Below, one piece after another: positions 44,977-55,633 of a stretch of 64,000 bases of DNA. Position numbers and translations under genes: made by a program. Within the stretch, counting starts at the first letter, position 1. Each line of letters starts with the position of its first letter. This stretch comes from Panaeolus papilionaceus (Eukaryota; Basidiomycota; Agaricomycetes; Agaricales), in NCBI GenBank assembly GCA_015501605.1, contig JADNRZ010000012.1:1240001-1304000 (forward strand), in the 5' to 3' direction. Under the pieces are notes generated by a model. That model did not search any database. It saw only the letters and a program-made list of their open reading frames with translations, and had not been told where the DNA came from.

Positions 44977-45339
44977 ATGTCTGCATTCCACGGGTGTTAC
45001 ATTACCATCCTCAGCCACGGAACGGGCTGCCTAGCCATAGCCGTCGAATCTGGGGAGGCGTACACCACCACACCATCCGACGCCGCACGTCAACGCCGCA
45101 TCTACAGAGTAGACCCATCCACCCGACGCCCCATCTGCCGCGCATTCAGAGCCGACCAGCCCATTCAAGACCCCAACTTCTTCGTGCCAGTCACCTCGAT
45201 GAACGGGTTGTACTATGCCATCATGGCAGTCCCAGTCCGAGATACGGCCACGATGAATACGGAATGGATCGCGAGCGTGCTTGTCACGCTTCACACTGAC
45301 AAGAGGATGGTGGCTGGAAATCCGGAATTTAGGGTCTAA
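44977..45339 (+). CDS. Small hypothetical protein
   Basis: Single-exon frame of 120 residues. Third codon positions are strongly C/G-rich relative to the flanks, which supports coding. No family recognised, no membrane segment, no signal peptide. It starts CYITILSHGTGCLAIAVE and has an Arg-rich middle (ARQRRIYRVDPSTRRPICRAF), a layout similar to the protein at 30784. A TATA-like TATAAAT is at about 44876. Function unknown. Confidence 0.5.
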   Translation: MSAFHGCYITILSHGTGCLAIAVESGEAYTTTPSDAARQRRIYRVDPSTRRPICRAFRADQPIQDPNFFVPVTSMNGLYYAIMAVPVRDTATMNTEWIASVLVTLHTDKRMVAGNPEFRV

Positions 45340-45988
45340 AGGTATGAAGGAACCCGTGCGTATCAAACATGATAATCTCGAAGTCGGACGAAACGTTAAT
45401 GGTGTGTGTTTTTGATAGATGATGGTCCGAATGGCAATTGTTGGTCGAATGCGAGACCATAAACCAGAAAACGAACATAAAGCTCAATAAAAAATACAAA
45501 AAACGGCGGAGAAACAATCTTGAACACGGAGCTGGACTCACATTCCTATGGAGTGGGGAGGCCAGAACGAAGCGAAAGAGCAGAGCTCAGACATGGATGG
45601 TGGCAGTTAGGAAGCGGATAACGAGTAGAGTGGACAATAATAGGAAGCAGCGACGATGGACTATGCAGAGTAAACACGATTAAACCCCTAGCAGAGAGAT
45701 GTTGGACGTTTTGGACGTCGAGGATGATAAGAGGAGAAGTGGCTGAGATGATAATGGAGAGAATGAACCAGATACAATCAAGCAGGATTTAAGCTGAAAG
45801 ATACTATGATTCATGAATAAAGGCGGAATCGTTGTACCATAGAGACGAGCAGCCCGCTGAACGTCGCTCGCGGTTATTGTCGCCAGAAGCTGTGGCTGTA
45901 CATGGTCCGTGCGTTGATTGGAATTTCTTAGATCGTTTGTCAGATTCGCCTGGTCCGTGCGTGCGTTTAGGACGAAAGGTTATCACGT
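45340..45988. other. Intergenic region without a supported gene
   Basis: A/G-rich sequence, short frames only. Confidence 0.35.
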
Positions 45989-46065
45989 GTTAGGCGTGTG
46001 TGCCCAATGTTCGGGAAATAGGTGTGTGCCCAATGTTCGGGGAAAAGGTGTGTGCCCAATGATTC
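45989..46065. repeat. Three-copy minisatellite
   Basis: The unit GTGTGTGCCCAATGTTCGGG plus a short A/G spacer is repeated three times in tandem with a period of about 25 bp; the third copy has ATGATTC instead of ATGTTCGG. The complementary strand would encode repeats of HTYFPNIG, but no gene frame supports translation. Confidence 0.7.
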
Positions 46066-46249
46066 TTGCCCTGGTGTTGAAAATAAAGTTCTGCTGTTGA
46101 GAAATACATCGTCGTTGAGATCCCAGAAAATAGCATAGAAAAAGGATTTAAAGAAATAGCGCCAGAGACAGGAATTGAACGGACTTGAAGCAGGGGTTAT
46201 TGAAGGAAGAAGTGACGGCTCCACGAAAATTCCCCAAAATTCCAACAAT

Positions 46250-46589
46250 TATTGTGGATCATCGAATGAGTCTGACGAGCGTTGAGAGTGAGCGGATGGC
46301 TTTTGATAGCGGGGAAACAGATTTGAGGAGCTTGGGACTGCTGTGTTCGACTCTGGGTGACCGGGTTCAGACGAGGCCGTCAGCGTCGAGTAAATGTACA
46401 AGTAGCGATGGACTTGCGCCACGGAGGAGAGGTAGAGTCCGAATGGGGGGCATTGGATGGACGAGAGCAAGTAGAAAGGCGTGCTCAGCTTGTCGACTTG
46501 TGTTCACTGATTACCTGTGTGAACATGCTTCAACAGAATGCTACCTGTGTGAACATGCTTCAACAGCATGCACATCTTCACTGCATTTC
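46250..46589 (+). repeat. Duplicated segment D2, copy 1 (left part)
   Basis: Similar to 58685-59110. Shared blocks include GACGAGCTTGGGACT-like, GTCAGCGTCGA..TACAAGTAG and GCGATGGACTTGCGCCACGG. A 29-bp unit starting ACCTGTGTGAACATGCTTCA is duplicated in tandem at 46511-46568 here only. The segment continues at 47484 after an inserted TIR element. Confidence 0.7.
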
Positions 46590-46591
46590 TA

Positions 46592-47481
46592 AGGTAGAGG
46601 ACATCCATTTACGACGAACCTCACGTGATGAGCGTGACAGATCCAAATATATCAAAATCATGTAAAATCGCTGATAATACACGATAATTAAGCATTTAGG
46701 GATACATTGTACAGAATATAAGGCCAGAGCACTAATTGAATGATAACTATACACGTAAATCCCAATTTTGGTGATTATCGGAGAAAAAATGGTTGAGAAG
46801 AGGCCGGAATATGTCCAGCAGTGCTCTGGGGCGCACTGTACAGCACACACAGAGACATACCCCACCCGCCCAAGCGCATGATGCCACTCAAAATTCTTGC
46901 TAACAGGACAAGGGTCCAGAATCTCAAAGGAAGGGAAGGTGCACCCCCAGCCAAGCGGCAGAAAACAAGTTCTACAACCAAATCTCACCAAAAAGAGAAT
47001 ACCCCTATAGAGGAAAAAAGCACCTATATTAATTTTAACACTTAGTCATCCCTTAAATCATCAAAACCACGTCCAGTTATATCTAATTTCACCAATGAGC
47101 CAGCCTCCACACCAACCTTGACTGAATTTCAGGTCAATATTTCTGTACCACCACAACACAGGCACCTAATTATGGCGGAGCTTGAATGTGCTGATCTTTC
47201 TTATATTCACATGCTTTGTCATTCATGCGAACACTATTTTATTTTCTCCTCTACACAACGAATATCCACTTGTAAAATTAATAATTTTAGATCTACATAG
47301 CTATTTATCTGTAATATTGTGCTCAGGCCTCCGATTGTCTATATATTTTCCTGATTCCACGATAATAGCATAATCTAATGCTACCTTGCCTATGTTGCGA
47401 CCCTGTCGTCCGATTTTGGATAGACGTGTCACAAATAATAACGCTCACGTGAGGTTCGTCGTAAATGGATGTCCTCTACCT
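46592..47481. mobile_element. 890-bp TIR element inserted in D2
   Basis: Nearly perfect terminal inverted repeats of about 40 bp: AGGTAGAGGACATCCATTTA at the left and the same sequence inverted at the right, continuing CGACGAACCTCACGTGA. TA flanks both ends (46590-46591, 47482-47483). The duplicate at about 59110 lacks the insert and shows continuous flanking sequence, so the boundaries are confirmed by an empty site. No transposase is recognisable inside; the frame 46821-47045 encodes a Lys-rich short peptide and is not convincing. Probably a non-autonomous TA-targeting element. The near-identity of the two ends points to recent movement. Confidence 0.82.
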
Positions 47482-47483
47482 TA

Positions 47484-47625
47484 CTAAATTCTAGTTTAGG
47501 ACTTTGTCACAAATCGACACAGCTTGTACTCACATGTCACTGCCATTCATACTTCCCGGCGACTCAGTTAGTCGCCATCCTGCGCCTGTAGGCTGATACC
47601 ACCGCCGAAGATGTTTTTTGCCCCC
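47484..47625 (+). repeat. Duplicated segment D2, copy 1 (right part)
   Basis: Continues the homology with the 58.7-59.25 kb copy: TTGTACTCACATGTCA, GACTCAGTTAGTCG and a GATGTTTTTTGCCCC-like block match 59147-59240. Right of about 47630 this copy changes to AIR-like sequence while the other copy does not. Confidence 0.65.
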
Positions 47626-47629
47626 TACA

Positions 47630-48386
47630 GTGAGGTTGTGGAGGTACTGAAAACAGCGCCACCTAGGCGGGCCAGGAAGAATGATGGAGGATAAGGATAA
47701 GAGTGGGCGAGGGGCGACTCGGAGGGAAAGCCCGAGACGCAGGGGAAAGCCACTGATAAGGGAATAGGGGAGAAGAAGTGTAAGCAGAGGGAGAAGAAAG
47801 ACGACGAGCAAGAGAGGACTGGAGAGAGAGAGAAACGCGATGTTGGATTGGAGAAGAGAGATGACGGATGAAGCTCGGGAAAAGGATGGGGGTGTGGGCG
47901 AGGATACGATGGAAGGCGTGGAGGAGCAAATGCCAGGCAGCAGGAATTCCAGGATGCACGGTCAGAACGCGACTGGGGACAAGATCTGGATAAATCAAAA
48001 CCTCCTACTCCACCCACACCTGTGTCCCCATCTAAAACCAAAACCAAAATCAGAGGCACGACTAGAACAGCAGGTCAGATTCTTCGTCGGCTAGTGTGAA
48101 GCCCAAGTCGGAGGGGAAGACGAACGAGACGAAGGCAAGAGACAATCTCTATCTCAGTCACGGTCCCAGCCTGAATCACCCTCACAGCGCTCCAAACCAG
48201 CACCGAACCTAAACCCGAACCCCTATCCGGAGCAGATATCTCGAGCCTCTTCTTCATCAACCTATGTAACCCCCACAGCGATCCCCACTGTACTCATCAA
48301 TACCATAACCGCTGTCGCACTTGACTCGTCTATTGCTACTGACGTCATGCAAGATACGAAATTGCTGGTCCCTGCGCATTATTGAG
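47630..48386 (+). pseudogene. 5' fragment of an AIR-type zinc-knuckle gene
   Basis: Matches 49870-50710 of the larger copy: GTACTGAAAACAGCG, an A/G-rich charged stretch, GCATGGTCAGA-like block, CAGCAGGTCAGATTC and CTGGTCCCTGCGCAT at the end. It codes for the charged, disordered N-terminal half only. Multiple frameshifts relative to the other copy mean no continuous protein. It stops where the histone deacetylase fragment begins in the opposite orientation. Confidence 0.7.
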
Positions 48387-49335
48387 AAGCAGAGTGCGGG
48401 TCCTCATCCCCATCCTCCTCAACATCCACACCCCCATTCACCCCAGGCCCACCCACACCATTCACATACACCAACCCATCCCCCGCCCTCCTATACCCCC
48501 GCATCCGCATCCCCACAATCCCATCCACAGTACTCGCATCATCGTCCCCTCCATGCCCATACCCACTCTGAAAGAAAATTCTCCTCACACCGCTCTTGCC
48601 ATTCACACCGAACGTAGAAGACCCATGCGCCCCACCGCACAGATCGAAATGCTCATACCCCGGCTCCGTCGCAGGTATATCGTAGTATTTCGCCGTAATA
48701 AGGCTCATGCGTCGCTTATTCCGACTCCCTTGAGATGAGGAATTAACGAATCCAAAAGGGAACCAGTTGAGGGTCGGGATAACATTGACAGGGTACTGGT
48801 GCCCTGGTGCCCGTTAATCAGCGCGCCGTTGTTACTCCTCGACGCCGAGTTGGAGCGTTTGGATTTCGAGTTGGGGGCTGCATGAATTGTCATTAGATAT
48901 TGCAGCTTCTTAGAGGTTGTATAAGTATCCTGTATGTTCTGATATTGCAGCGTTAATATTTGTTATGTTACAAGATGAATGAGGAAATTGATTCACGAGC
49001 TAACTGTTCATCCAACTCATCTGTACTCCGACCATCAACTTGTCCAAACCCGAGATGTTTTCCTCCACTCCCTCGGCACATCCATCATTTGTACCGAAGG
49101 CGCATGTGCAAGTTCTTGTAAATGCTCAAGTGCAGCATAAGCAAAGAGTCAGCAACGCCTTCAAAAACTAAAACCGACAATCAAAACATGTACACACCCC
49201 ACACCAACAACCCTTCTCTCATATTCAACATCCTCCATATTATTCTCCGCAACCACCAACCTATACCTAGGGCTAAACCACTCTAAATGCTCATTCCACG
49301 GCAAATTCGAGTCAATGCCATTCTCAATACTTGCA
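48387..49335 (-). pseudogene. 3' fragment of class I histone deacetylase, copy 2
   Basis: Minus-strand copy of the end of the deacetylase at 59687. The last exon ([31 protein letters not shown]) covers 48387-48950, the penultimate exon about 48990-49130, and the 3' end of the previous exon ([25 protein letters not shown]) 49160-49335. The catalytic part is absent. Frameshifts occur in the Ser-rich part of the last exon. Homology ends at about 49330 with CTTGCACAAA, the same breakpoint as in the copy at 63.97 kb. Confidence 0.8.
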
Positions 49336-49486
49336 CAAATCTCGTTTCCTTCTTTCTCTGCCTCCACCTTGTGGTTTATACGCTCAGACGAGGGCTTTGG
49401 ACGTTTGAACGATCTTGGAATCTTGGTAACATACTTAGTTTGGACGACAAACTTCAAGCAAGCTGGATTACAAGTGGGCTTATGGC

Positions 49487-52400
49487 ATGGCTACTACGAA
49501 TACAACAGATGAAATCATCAACTTGATCATCCCTGCTAATGAGCAGCCAGAGGCTTCTGCAAACTCTACGCTTACGGGGATGGATGTGGAAGGCTCGCGT
49601 GTGGACGGTGTGGAATCTGATACGAACGTGGATGCGGGTGTTGATTCCAATTCCAACGCCAATGGCAATACCGACGTGCAACCCAACGCCAACTCGACGT
49701 CAAATTCCAACTCCAATCCGGAGCCCAAAATCTCCCCAGACAAGCCCTATTCTAATGCCAATCCTACATCACCACCAACGACAAAAGGCGCACAAACCAC
49801 AACCCACACCGAAGCTTCCGAGTCACAGGTGCAAAATGGAGACAGCGGAATCGGAATGAAAGTAGACTGCAAGGTTGTAAAAGTTGTGAAAACAGCGGCG
49901 CCTTGACCGAGAAGGACCGTGGACGAGAGAGTCGCCTGCGGTGAGGGAGGAGAAAGCGGCGGAGATGTCTGGTAGGGAGAAGAGTGTGGGTGGGGAGGGA
50001 AAGGACAAGGGAGAGGAGAACGATAGGGAGAAGGGAAAGGGAGAGGAGAAGGGCAAGAGAAGGAGAAGGATGAGCAAGAGAGGACCGGAGAGAAGAGAAA
50101 ACGCGACGAGGGAGAGGAACGAGAGGTGGGATTGGAAAGGGAGATGAAGGCTCAAGAATGAGGGTTGGGGTGATGCTAAGATGGAGGGTGTTGAGGAGCA
50201 GGGGCAAGTGCAACACGACTCTGAGGATGCATGGTCAGAGCGGAAACGGCGCGAGAACGAGAAAGGGGAATCAAAACCTCCACCTCCACCCGCACCTGCA
50301 CCCGCGTCGCCATCTAAAACCCATATCCAAAATCAGAAGCAAGACCAGAACAGCAGGTCAGATTCCTCGACGAGCGTGAAGCCCAGGTCTCATTGAAATA
50401 CAAAGGCTGAGGACAAGGAGAGAGGGACGACGGAAAAGACGAGCGACAGTCTATATCTCAATCCCGATTCCTAGTCCTCTCAATCCTCTCAACCCCAAGC
50501 ACCATCTCAACCCGCACCAGCATCAGAACCCGCACCCGAACCCGAAGTGGATACCTCCAGCGCCTTCTTCATCGACCTAACTCCAACCGCCATCCCCATC
50601 GTGCTCATCAACACCACGCCCGTTGTCGCAGTTGACTCGTTTATTGCCCTTGACCCCGTGCAGGGTAAGAAATTGATGGTCCCTGCGCATGTGCAGATTA
50701 TTGAGAAGCGGTGTGGACGAGGGAACAGAAAGGGAGAGGGAGGGGAGAGGGAGGGCGAGGGCGAGAAGGAGGAAGAGGGTATTGAGTATTTGGATTGTGA
50801 TGACGATGTTCGGGTGTGTATTCTTTTCTCTGCGGGCGTGTTTGAACATTCCTAATCGTAAACCAATTCTACAGTGTATAACCCGCTACTTTGACGATCC
50901 ACGCGATCCGAATGCTGCAACGCAGAGTCGGAGGACTGTATGTGAGAATTGTGGTGCGGAGGGTAAGCAGAAGACGGCGGTTTGTCCTGTGAGGATTGTA
51001 AGTAAACCATTAATATTGTCATTTCGTCATCTTATTATTCGTTTTCCTATGATTTTTTTAAATAATTTTTATCCGTTTTTCTGGACCTATTTATTTGCCA
51101 ACGACCTTTTCTCGACTTGTGCATTTGTCAACAACGCTGACGCGAATTCTACCTATTACAGTGCCTAACATGTGGTGCGTGCGACGAACACTCGACATGG
51201 TCATGTTCTATCACCAAGGTCCACTTTACGTGTGGGATGAAGGGGCATATTAATGCTGTATGTGTATCTTGCCATCTCTCTCGTTGTGACTTTGTTGATT
51301 CATTATTTCTGCTAGTTTATTTTATTTATCGACTTGAAAAAATTTGCTCACTACAGAATTGCCCCAATGGACGCTCGGGGTGCGCGGTGATGTCCTCAAG
51401 AAACCAGGAATGTTTTTCTTCGTATGATAAGACTAATGTCAGTCCTCTCGTCCTTTGCTTCTTTTTTGCCTTGTACTTACTTTGATAAAAAAGATCTCCT
51501 CCACAAAACCCCTCCTTGCTCGCCAACGTAAATCACGCTTCTTCACCCAGGAATGTTCAACATTGTGGCGAATCTACGAATACTTCAGCGAAGCCCAGCA
51601 ACACGCCACTCTGGAGCCGCGGCTAGAGAAAAAGGGCCTGTTGTTGGTAAAGGGAGGCGAGGCGTATTTTGCGGAGCATGAGTGGTGAATGCTGTTATAA
51701 TAGTGGTGGGGTGGGACATTGGGGAGATGTAAGTTCAATTTACTGGAAACGAGAAATGATATATGTACTGATATATTTGTGATTTTTACAAGACTGCGAC
51801 GACGCCCGAGTCCCACTGAACGATCACCCGTCATTCAGTGCTTACAACATGATGAAAAGCCCTTTCTGGGATCCTCCAATCGAGAAACAGAATAACAATC
51901 GAAGTCGGCGACGAAGCCTAAATGTGAATGAACAGTGGCCGGGTGACGCGTTGCATCAGGTGGAGAGGAAAGCGAGGGTGAAAGCGAGGTTGGTGTTGCA
52001 GAAACATGAGGAGAGAGAGGAGGAGGAGGAGGTTTGATTTGGGAGTAGGAGAAACACAAACGCGAAAGCGAGTTGGAAGGTGAAGAAGAAGGCGACACCC
52101 CAAGCGTCGAAAGGAGCTTCTACAGAGCCTATCATGACGCGGTTTGGGTTCTCGTTGGATGCGAAGAAGGCTGACCAGGGGAGTTTGTTGGCGAGGTTGG
52201 AAGTGCCAAGTGGGAATGATTGTGTGAGGAGTGAGATGGGGAGCGAGGAGAAGAGGGATAGAGATAGAGACCGAGGGCAGAGTGGTGGTAGAGGTAGTGG
52301 CGGGGGGTGGGTCGGAGAAGAGTGGAAGGGGCGGGTCTGATAAGAGCTCGAAGAGGGATAGGGATAGGGAGACGGGGAAGGACAAGAGTTGGTATAGGGA

Positions 52401-52500
52401 TCGGGACAGGAGGGATTCGTGGAGAGATGCGGGTAGGGACGAGATGAGGAATGGGAGGAGGTATACGCGGGTTATGCAAGCTAGCGGTTGTCTGCAACGT
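49487..52500 (+). pseudogene. AIR-type CCHC zinc-knuckle protein gene, decayed
   Basis: Resembles basidiomycete AIR1/AIR2-like zinc-knuckle proteins, RNA-binding parts of the TRAMP nuclear RNA surveillance complex. A charged N-terminal half starts at ATG 49487 but meets a TGA at 49904 and changes frame. Later exons are readable: FFIDLTPTAIPIVLINTTPV (to 50813), CITRYFDDP..CENCGAEGKQKTAVC (50875-50997), CLTCGACDEHSTWSC..HFTCGMKGHINA (51162-51257), NCPNGRSG (51357-51437), ECSTLWRIYEYF (from 51551) and PFWDPPIEKQNNNRSRRRS (about 51858). Only the second knuckle keeps all four ligands. Knuckle 1 has Lys for His, knuckle 3 has His for its first Cys, knuckle 4 lost CxxC, and knuckle 5 is destroyed by an insertion and stop after FAEHEW. 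The Arg/Asp-rich tail follows. Most likely a pseudogene. Confidence 0.68.
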
Positions 52501-52769
52501 GGTGTGCTGTGCTGTGCTGGTTTTTTTGTAGATGTTTTCATTTCGTTGTTGCGCATTTCATGTATGTAGAGTATGTATGTTTTTATAATCTTGTTTCGTG
52601 GATTTTGTTAATTTGACTTTCGACCTTTACTCTTGACTTTTGGTGTGGCATTCTGGCATTCTGTCCTATTTTCTGTGCTTTGAGCCATGCTGTATGTCCA
52701 ACCTAACTGAGACCGTCAATACAGATCTTCAACTCAGGAGGTAGGCACGGACGCACCCGATCTGATGAT

Positions 52770-53095
52770 TATCATGATGTCATGAGACTCGGATTCAGAC
52801 CCTGTTGGTCTGAGTTTAGCACTTGCCATGAACCACCACCATCGTCTCTGTTGAACATATGCTCATCGACGGCTGTAAAACATCTACATACCACAGCATT
52901 CTATCGCTAGAGCCTAGTAAAAGTTCTCCATACCCTACATTCAACCTAATATTTTTTTCCTTTTGCATTACACTGCGACCTTGTATATAACCACGACGTG
53001 TCTTGCTATCTGAACCCGTCTGCATCAGTCTACAACACCATGCTCCGCTACCACCATCTACACGACGATCACCTGTGCCAGTACCATAGGTTATC
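52770..53095 (+). repeat. Duplicated segment D3, copy 1 (without insertions)
   Basis: Matches 62315-63890 in pieces: GATGTCATGAGACTCGGATT, TCTCTGTTGAACATATGCTC, AAAACATCTACATACC, CTAGAGCCTA and TCTACAACA..CCACCATCTA. Here the pieces are contiguous; in the other copy two TIR elements separate them. No gene recognised. Confidence 0.72.
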
Positions 53096-53421
53096 ACTAG
53101 TACCACAACCGACGCATCTGGCAGTGGTTCCGGGTCTGGCTCAGGTTCGCAAGCGCAACGCGACAACGTTCTCGTGCGCACTGCTGTCTCACTTGAATGC
53201 GCCATCCTTAGGAATAGCAAGCACTGTCCGCTTAGGATGTATGTATTACCGCACCCTGCTAGTTATTTTGTGTGGGATGGGTGTTTTTTATACATCAAGG
53301 TAAGCGGTTTTGTTGGATGTCGTGATTGTGAATTTTAAGCTGATTGCCTTCCTGCACGTCGTATTTTCATTTCATATCATTCTACCCTTCACAATGAATT
53401 AATCTGCATGGAAGAAATTAA

Positions 53422-53801
53422 ATGGTTACTGCACCGATCTACGCCGACTCCGACTTCGAATGCTACATCACCTTTCCCCAGACCTTCCCTGATCATCTCC
53501 CAGGTGTCAAATTAGTAACCGAGGTCTTTTATCTCCTCGTTTCGCATGCCGGAGCGTTTAAGTGGGGTTATCATTATAAGCACTGGAGGTGAGTTTGGGG
53601 TTTCAATTTCCGGTGAATAACATAGCTTTGACAACGGCTTTACTTAACTTTAGAGCCAACGAACACCACATCATCCACATATTACACTGGATCATAACGT
53701 TGTTCAAAAAGAATACACTGGATAGATGGGTAGTGCATAACCACAGCAGGATCAGCGTCAGGAACATGACTGGCGACAGCAGGGTCAGGGTTGATATTTG
53801 A
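53422..53801 (+). CDS. Possible two-exon small protein
   Basis: Exon 1 53422-53588 and exon 2 53654-53801 join across a good GTGAGT..TTTAG intron to 104 residues (MVTAPIYADSDFECYITF start). The first exon reads like a folded protein (FPDHLPGVKLVTEVFYLLVS, AFKWGYHYKHW), with clear codon bias. I do not recognise the family. The second exon is less convincing. It could be the first exon of a larger gene truncated by nearby rearrangement. Confidence 0.35.
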
Positions 53802-54024
53802 GAGGGGAGTCGGTTGTATGATCATACCAGTGGGGGTTTGTGTTGTTAGGTTGTGCTGTGCGTTTAGATGGACGGAATATACCCCGCTCTGATTTTGAAC
53901 TCGGACTTGGGGAAGTGATAGAAAGATTTGTACGAATCTTCGATACGTGAGGGCTGAAATCCACATATAATGTATTCAAACGATTTAACATACGAAAATG
54001 TTCCAACCGATTCCATCGCACTTG

Positions 54025-54961
54025 CATACTTGATCAAAGATGGGCATAGAGAAATTCCAGAGGCAGCTCGCGAGCATGTGTGCCACTTGCGAGGCTATTT
54101 GCGAGCATATGTGGGAATTCAAGAGCAAGCTCCAGAGCACCATGCTCTTAGCGTTTTAATTGCTAACCTCGGGCTTTGTATTCATTGAAAATCGTCATTC
54201 CAGTCCAAATTTCTGTCATATTCAACATGGCACAGTCGTGAATAGTGTGTATAAACAATCTTAAAATAAATGTCATATTTTCCGAGTTGATGTGCTTTAA
54301 GATGTACTGACTAAGTAATAAATTGAACCACTGAGATTTGGTGGAGACCGTGATCTATCTAATCTGGTCTGAATGGTCCAAGAGAATCAAGCCATCCTCC
54401 AGTTATAATGACTCTACCTGTCTTTTTTTTGTGGTGAGCTCATTTTCTTGTTCAACAAATAAGTATTGATTTTATAATGATATTTTAATGACTTTGTGTC
54501 TCCGGCCAGGACATAAATCAAATTCTCTTATGTTATATATATTTAATTTCACTCCTTTGCAATGGTCGTCTAGTATAAACGAAGCAAAATCGAAATGTGG
54601 TGTTAAAAAGTATGTGTGTCTGCAAGTCCTTGCGTGCCACTTGCGAGTACATGCAAGAAGCTTGCGAGCACAAGCGAGACCCTCGCGAACCATTTGCGAG
54701 TATAAGCGAGGACCTGCGAGCCATTTGCATGCATCCTTGCGAGCACATCCGGGAGAAACTCTTAAAGTATGACTTTGAACCAACAATAGGGGTGGTATTC
54801 TGTTGTATAATGGCAGTCATTCCCGTATATACACATATTCTCATGACCATTAATTCATGACAAAACCAATACCTTCGAGGGGTGGTTTATACACCGTGGG
54901 AACTGGCACGCAAGCTCGCAAGCTGCCTCTGGAATTTCTACCTGCCCATCAAAGATCACTG
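54025..54961. mobile_element. TIR element with GCGAG subterminal repeats
   Basis: Ends are inverted copies about 60 bp long: left TGATCAAAGATGGGCATAGA continuing AAATTCCAGAGGCAGCTCGCGAGC, right (inverted) CAGTGATCTTTGATGGGCAG continuing AGAAATTCCAGAGGCAGCTTGCGAGC. Inside both ends, especially 54626-54745, the motif TTGCGAG / GCGAGC recurs many times, a pattern known from subterminal binding sites of hAT-like transposases. No transposase is encoded. A clear target duplication was not found, so the hAT assignment is tentative. Confidence 0.65.
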
Positions 54962-55633
54962 TAAATCGTGTTGATAGTTTACATCTGCTTGATCTGTGCG
55001 TAATACATATGTATATAAGACTGCCTGGCATGTAACAACTAGATTGGAGTTTCCGCATTTTCATCTTTGCGAGTGTGCACTCTCTTTCTGCCTTCTTAAA
55101 AACACCTTTCAAAATCTATCCATCTACTCTCCATTGACCAGCTCTCCCAGTTGATAGGAAGGCCCGTATTCGGGTCTATTGATCTCTCTGCTACCTTATA
55201 TGCAGAAACACCAAGCTTGCCATCACAACTTGAATCGTCATTGGGCTCTGTGTCAGTGTTGTAAATCCAACTGCTCTTAGACTCATTGTTATGACCAACC
55301 TCATGTTTACCTTATGTTTTCCTCATGTATTAGCACATGCTCTTTTTCTTTCTTTCATACTTCCTTTTTCTATCGTAACATGCCTCTACCAGACCTATTC
55401 CTCATGTTAACCTCATGGACATTCTATTCTAATACTTCATATATGATCAACCCTTGAAACACACTTTAGTACTTCACGATCATCACTATTATTATATGTT
55501 TACTGCACAGTCCTTAGCCTAGGTATATAAACTAGACATCCATGTATCGTATTCCTTAGTCTACTATTACTTTTGATTCCTTGAAACCTACTACAGTTTG
55601 ATACTGTAAGAAACCCAGAAACCCTTGAACAAC
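54962..55633. other. Intergenic region without a supported gene
   Basis: A/T-rich, pyrimidine-biased; contains CTCATGT-type repeats near 55300-55420 (CCTCATGTTTACCTTATGTT and variants) but no gene. Confidence 0.4.

Noticed and set aside
46578..47045. Possible transposase frames inside the 890-bp TIR element
   Set aside because: Short frames on both strands, none with a DDE or DNA-binding motif.
49764..50216. 150-residue minus-strand frame rich in Leu/Ser/Pro
   Set aside because: Reverse of the A/G-rich charged region of the AIR-type gene; low-complexity artefact.
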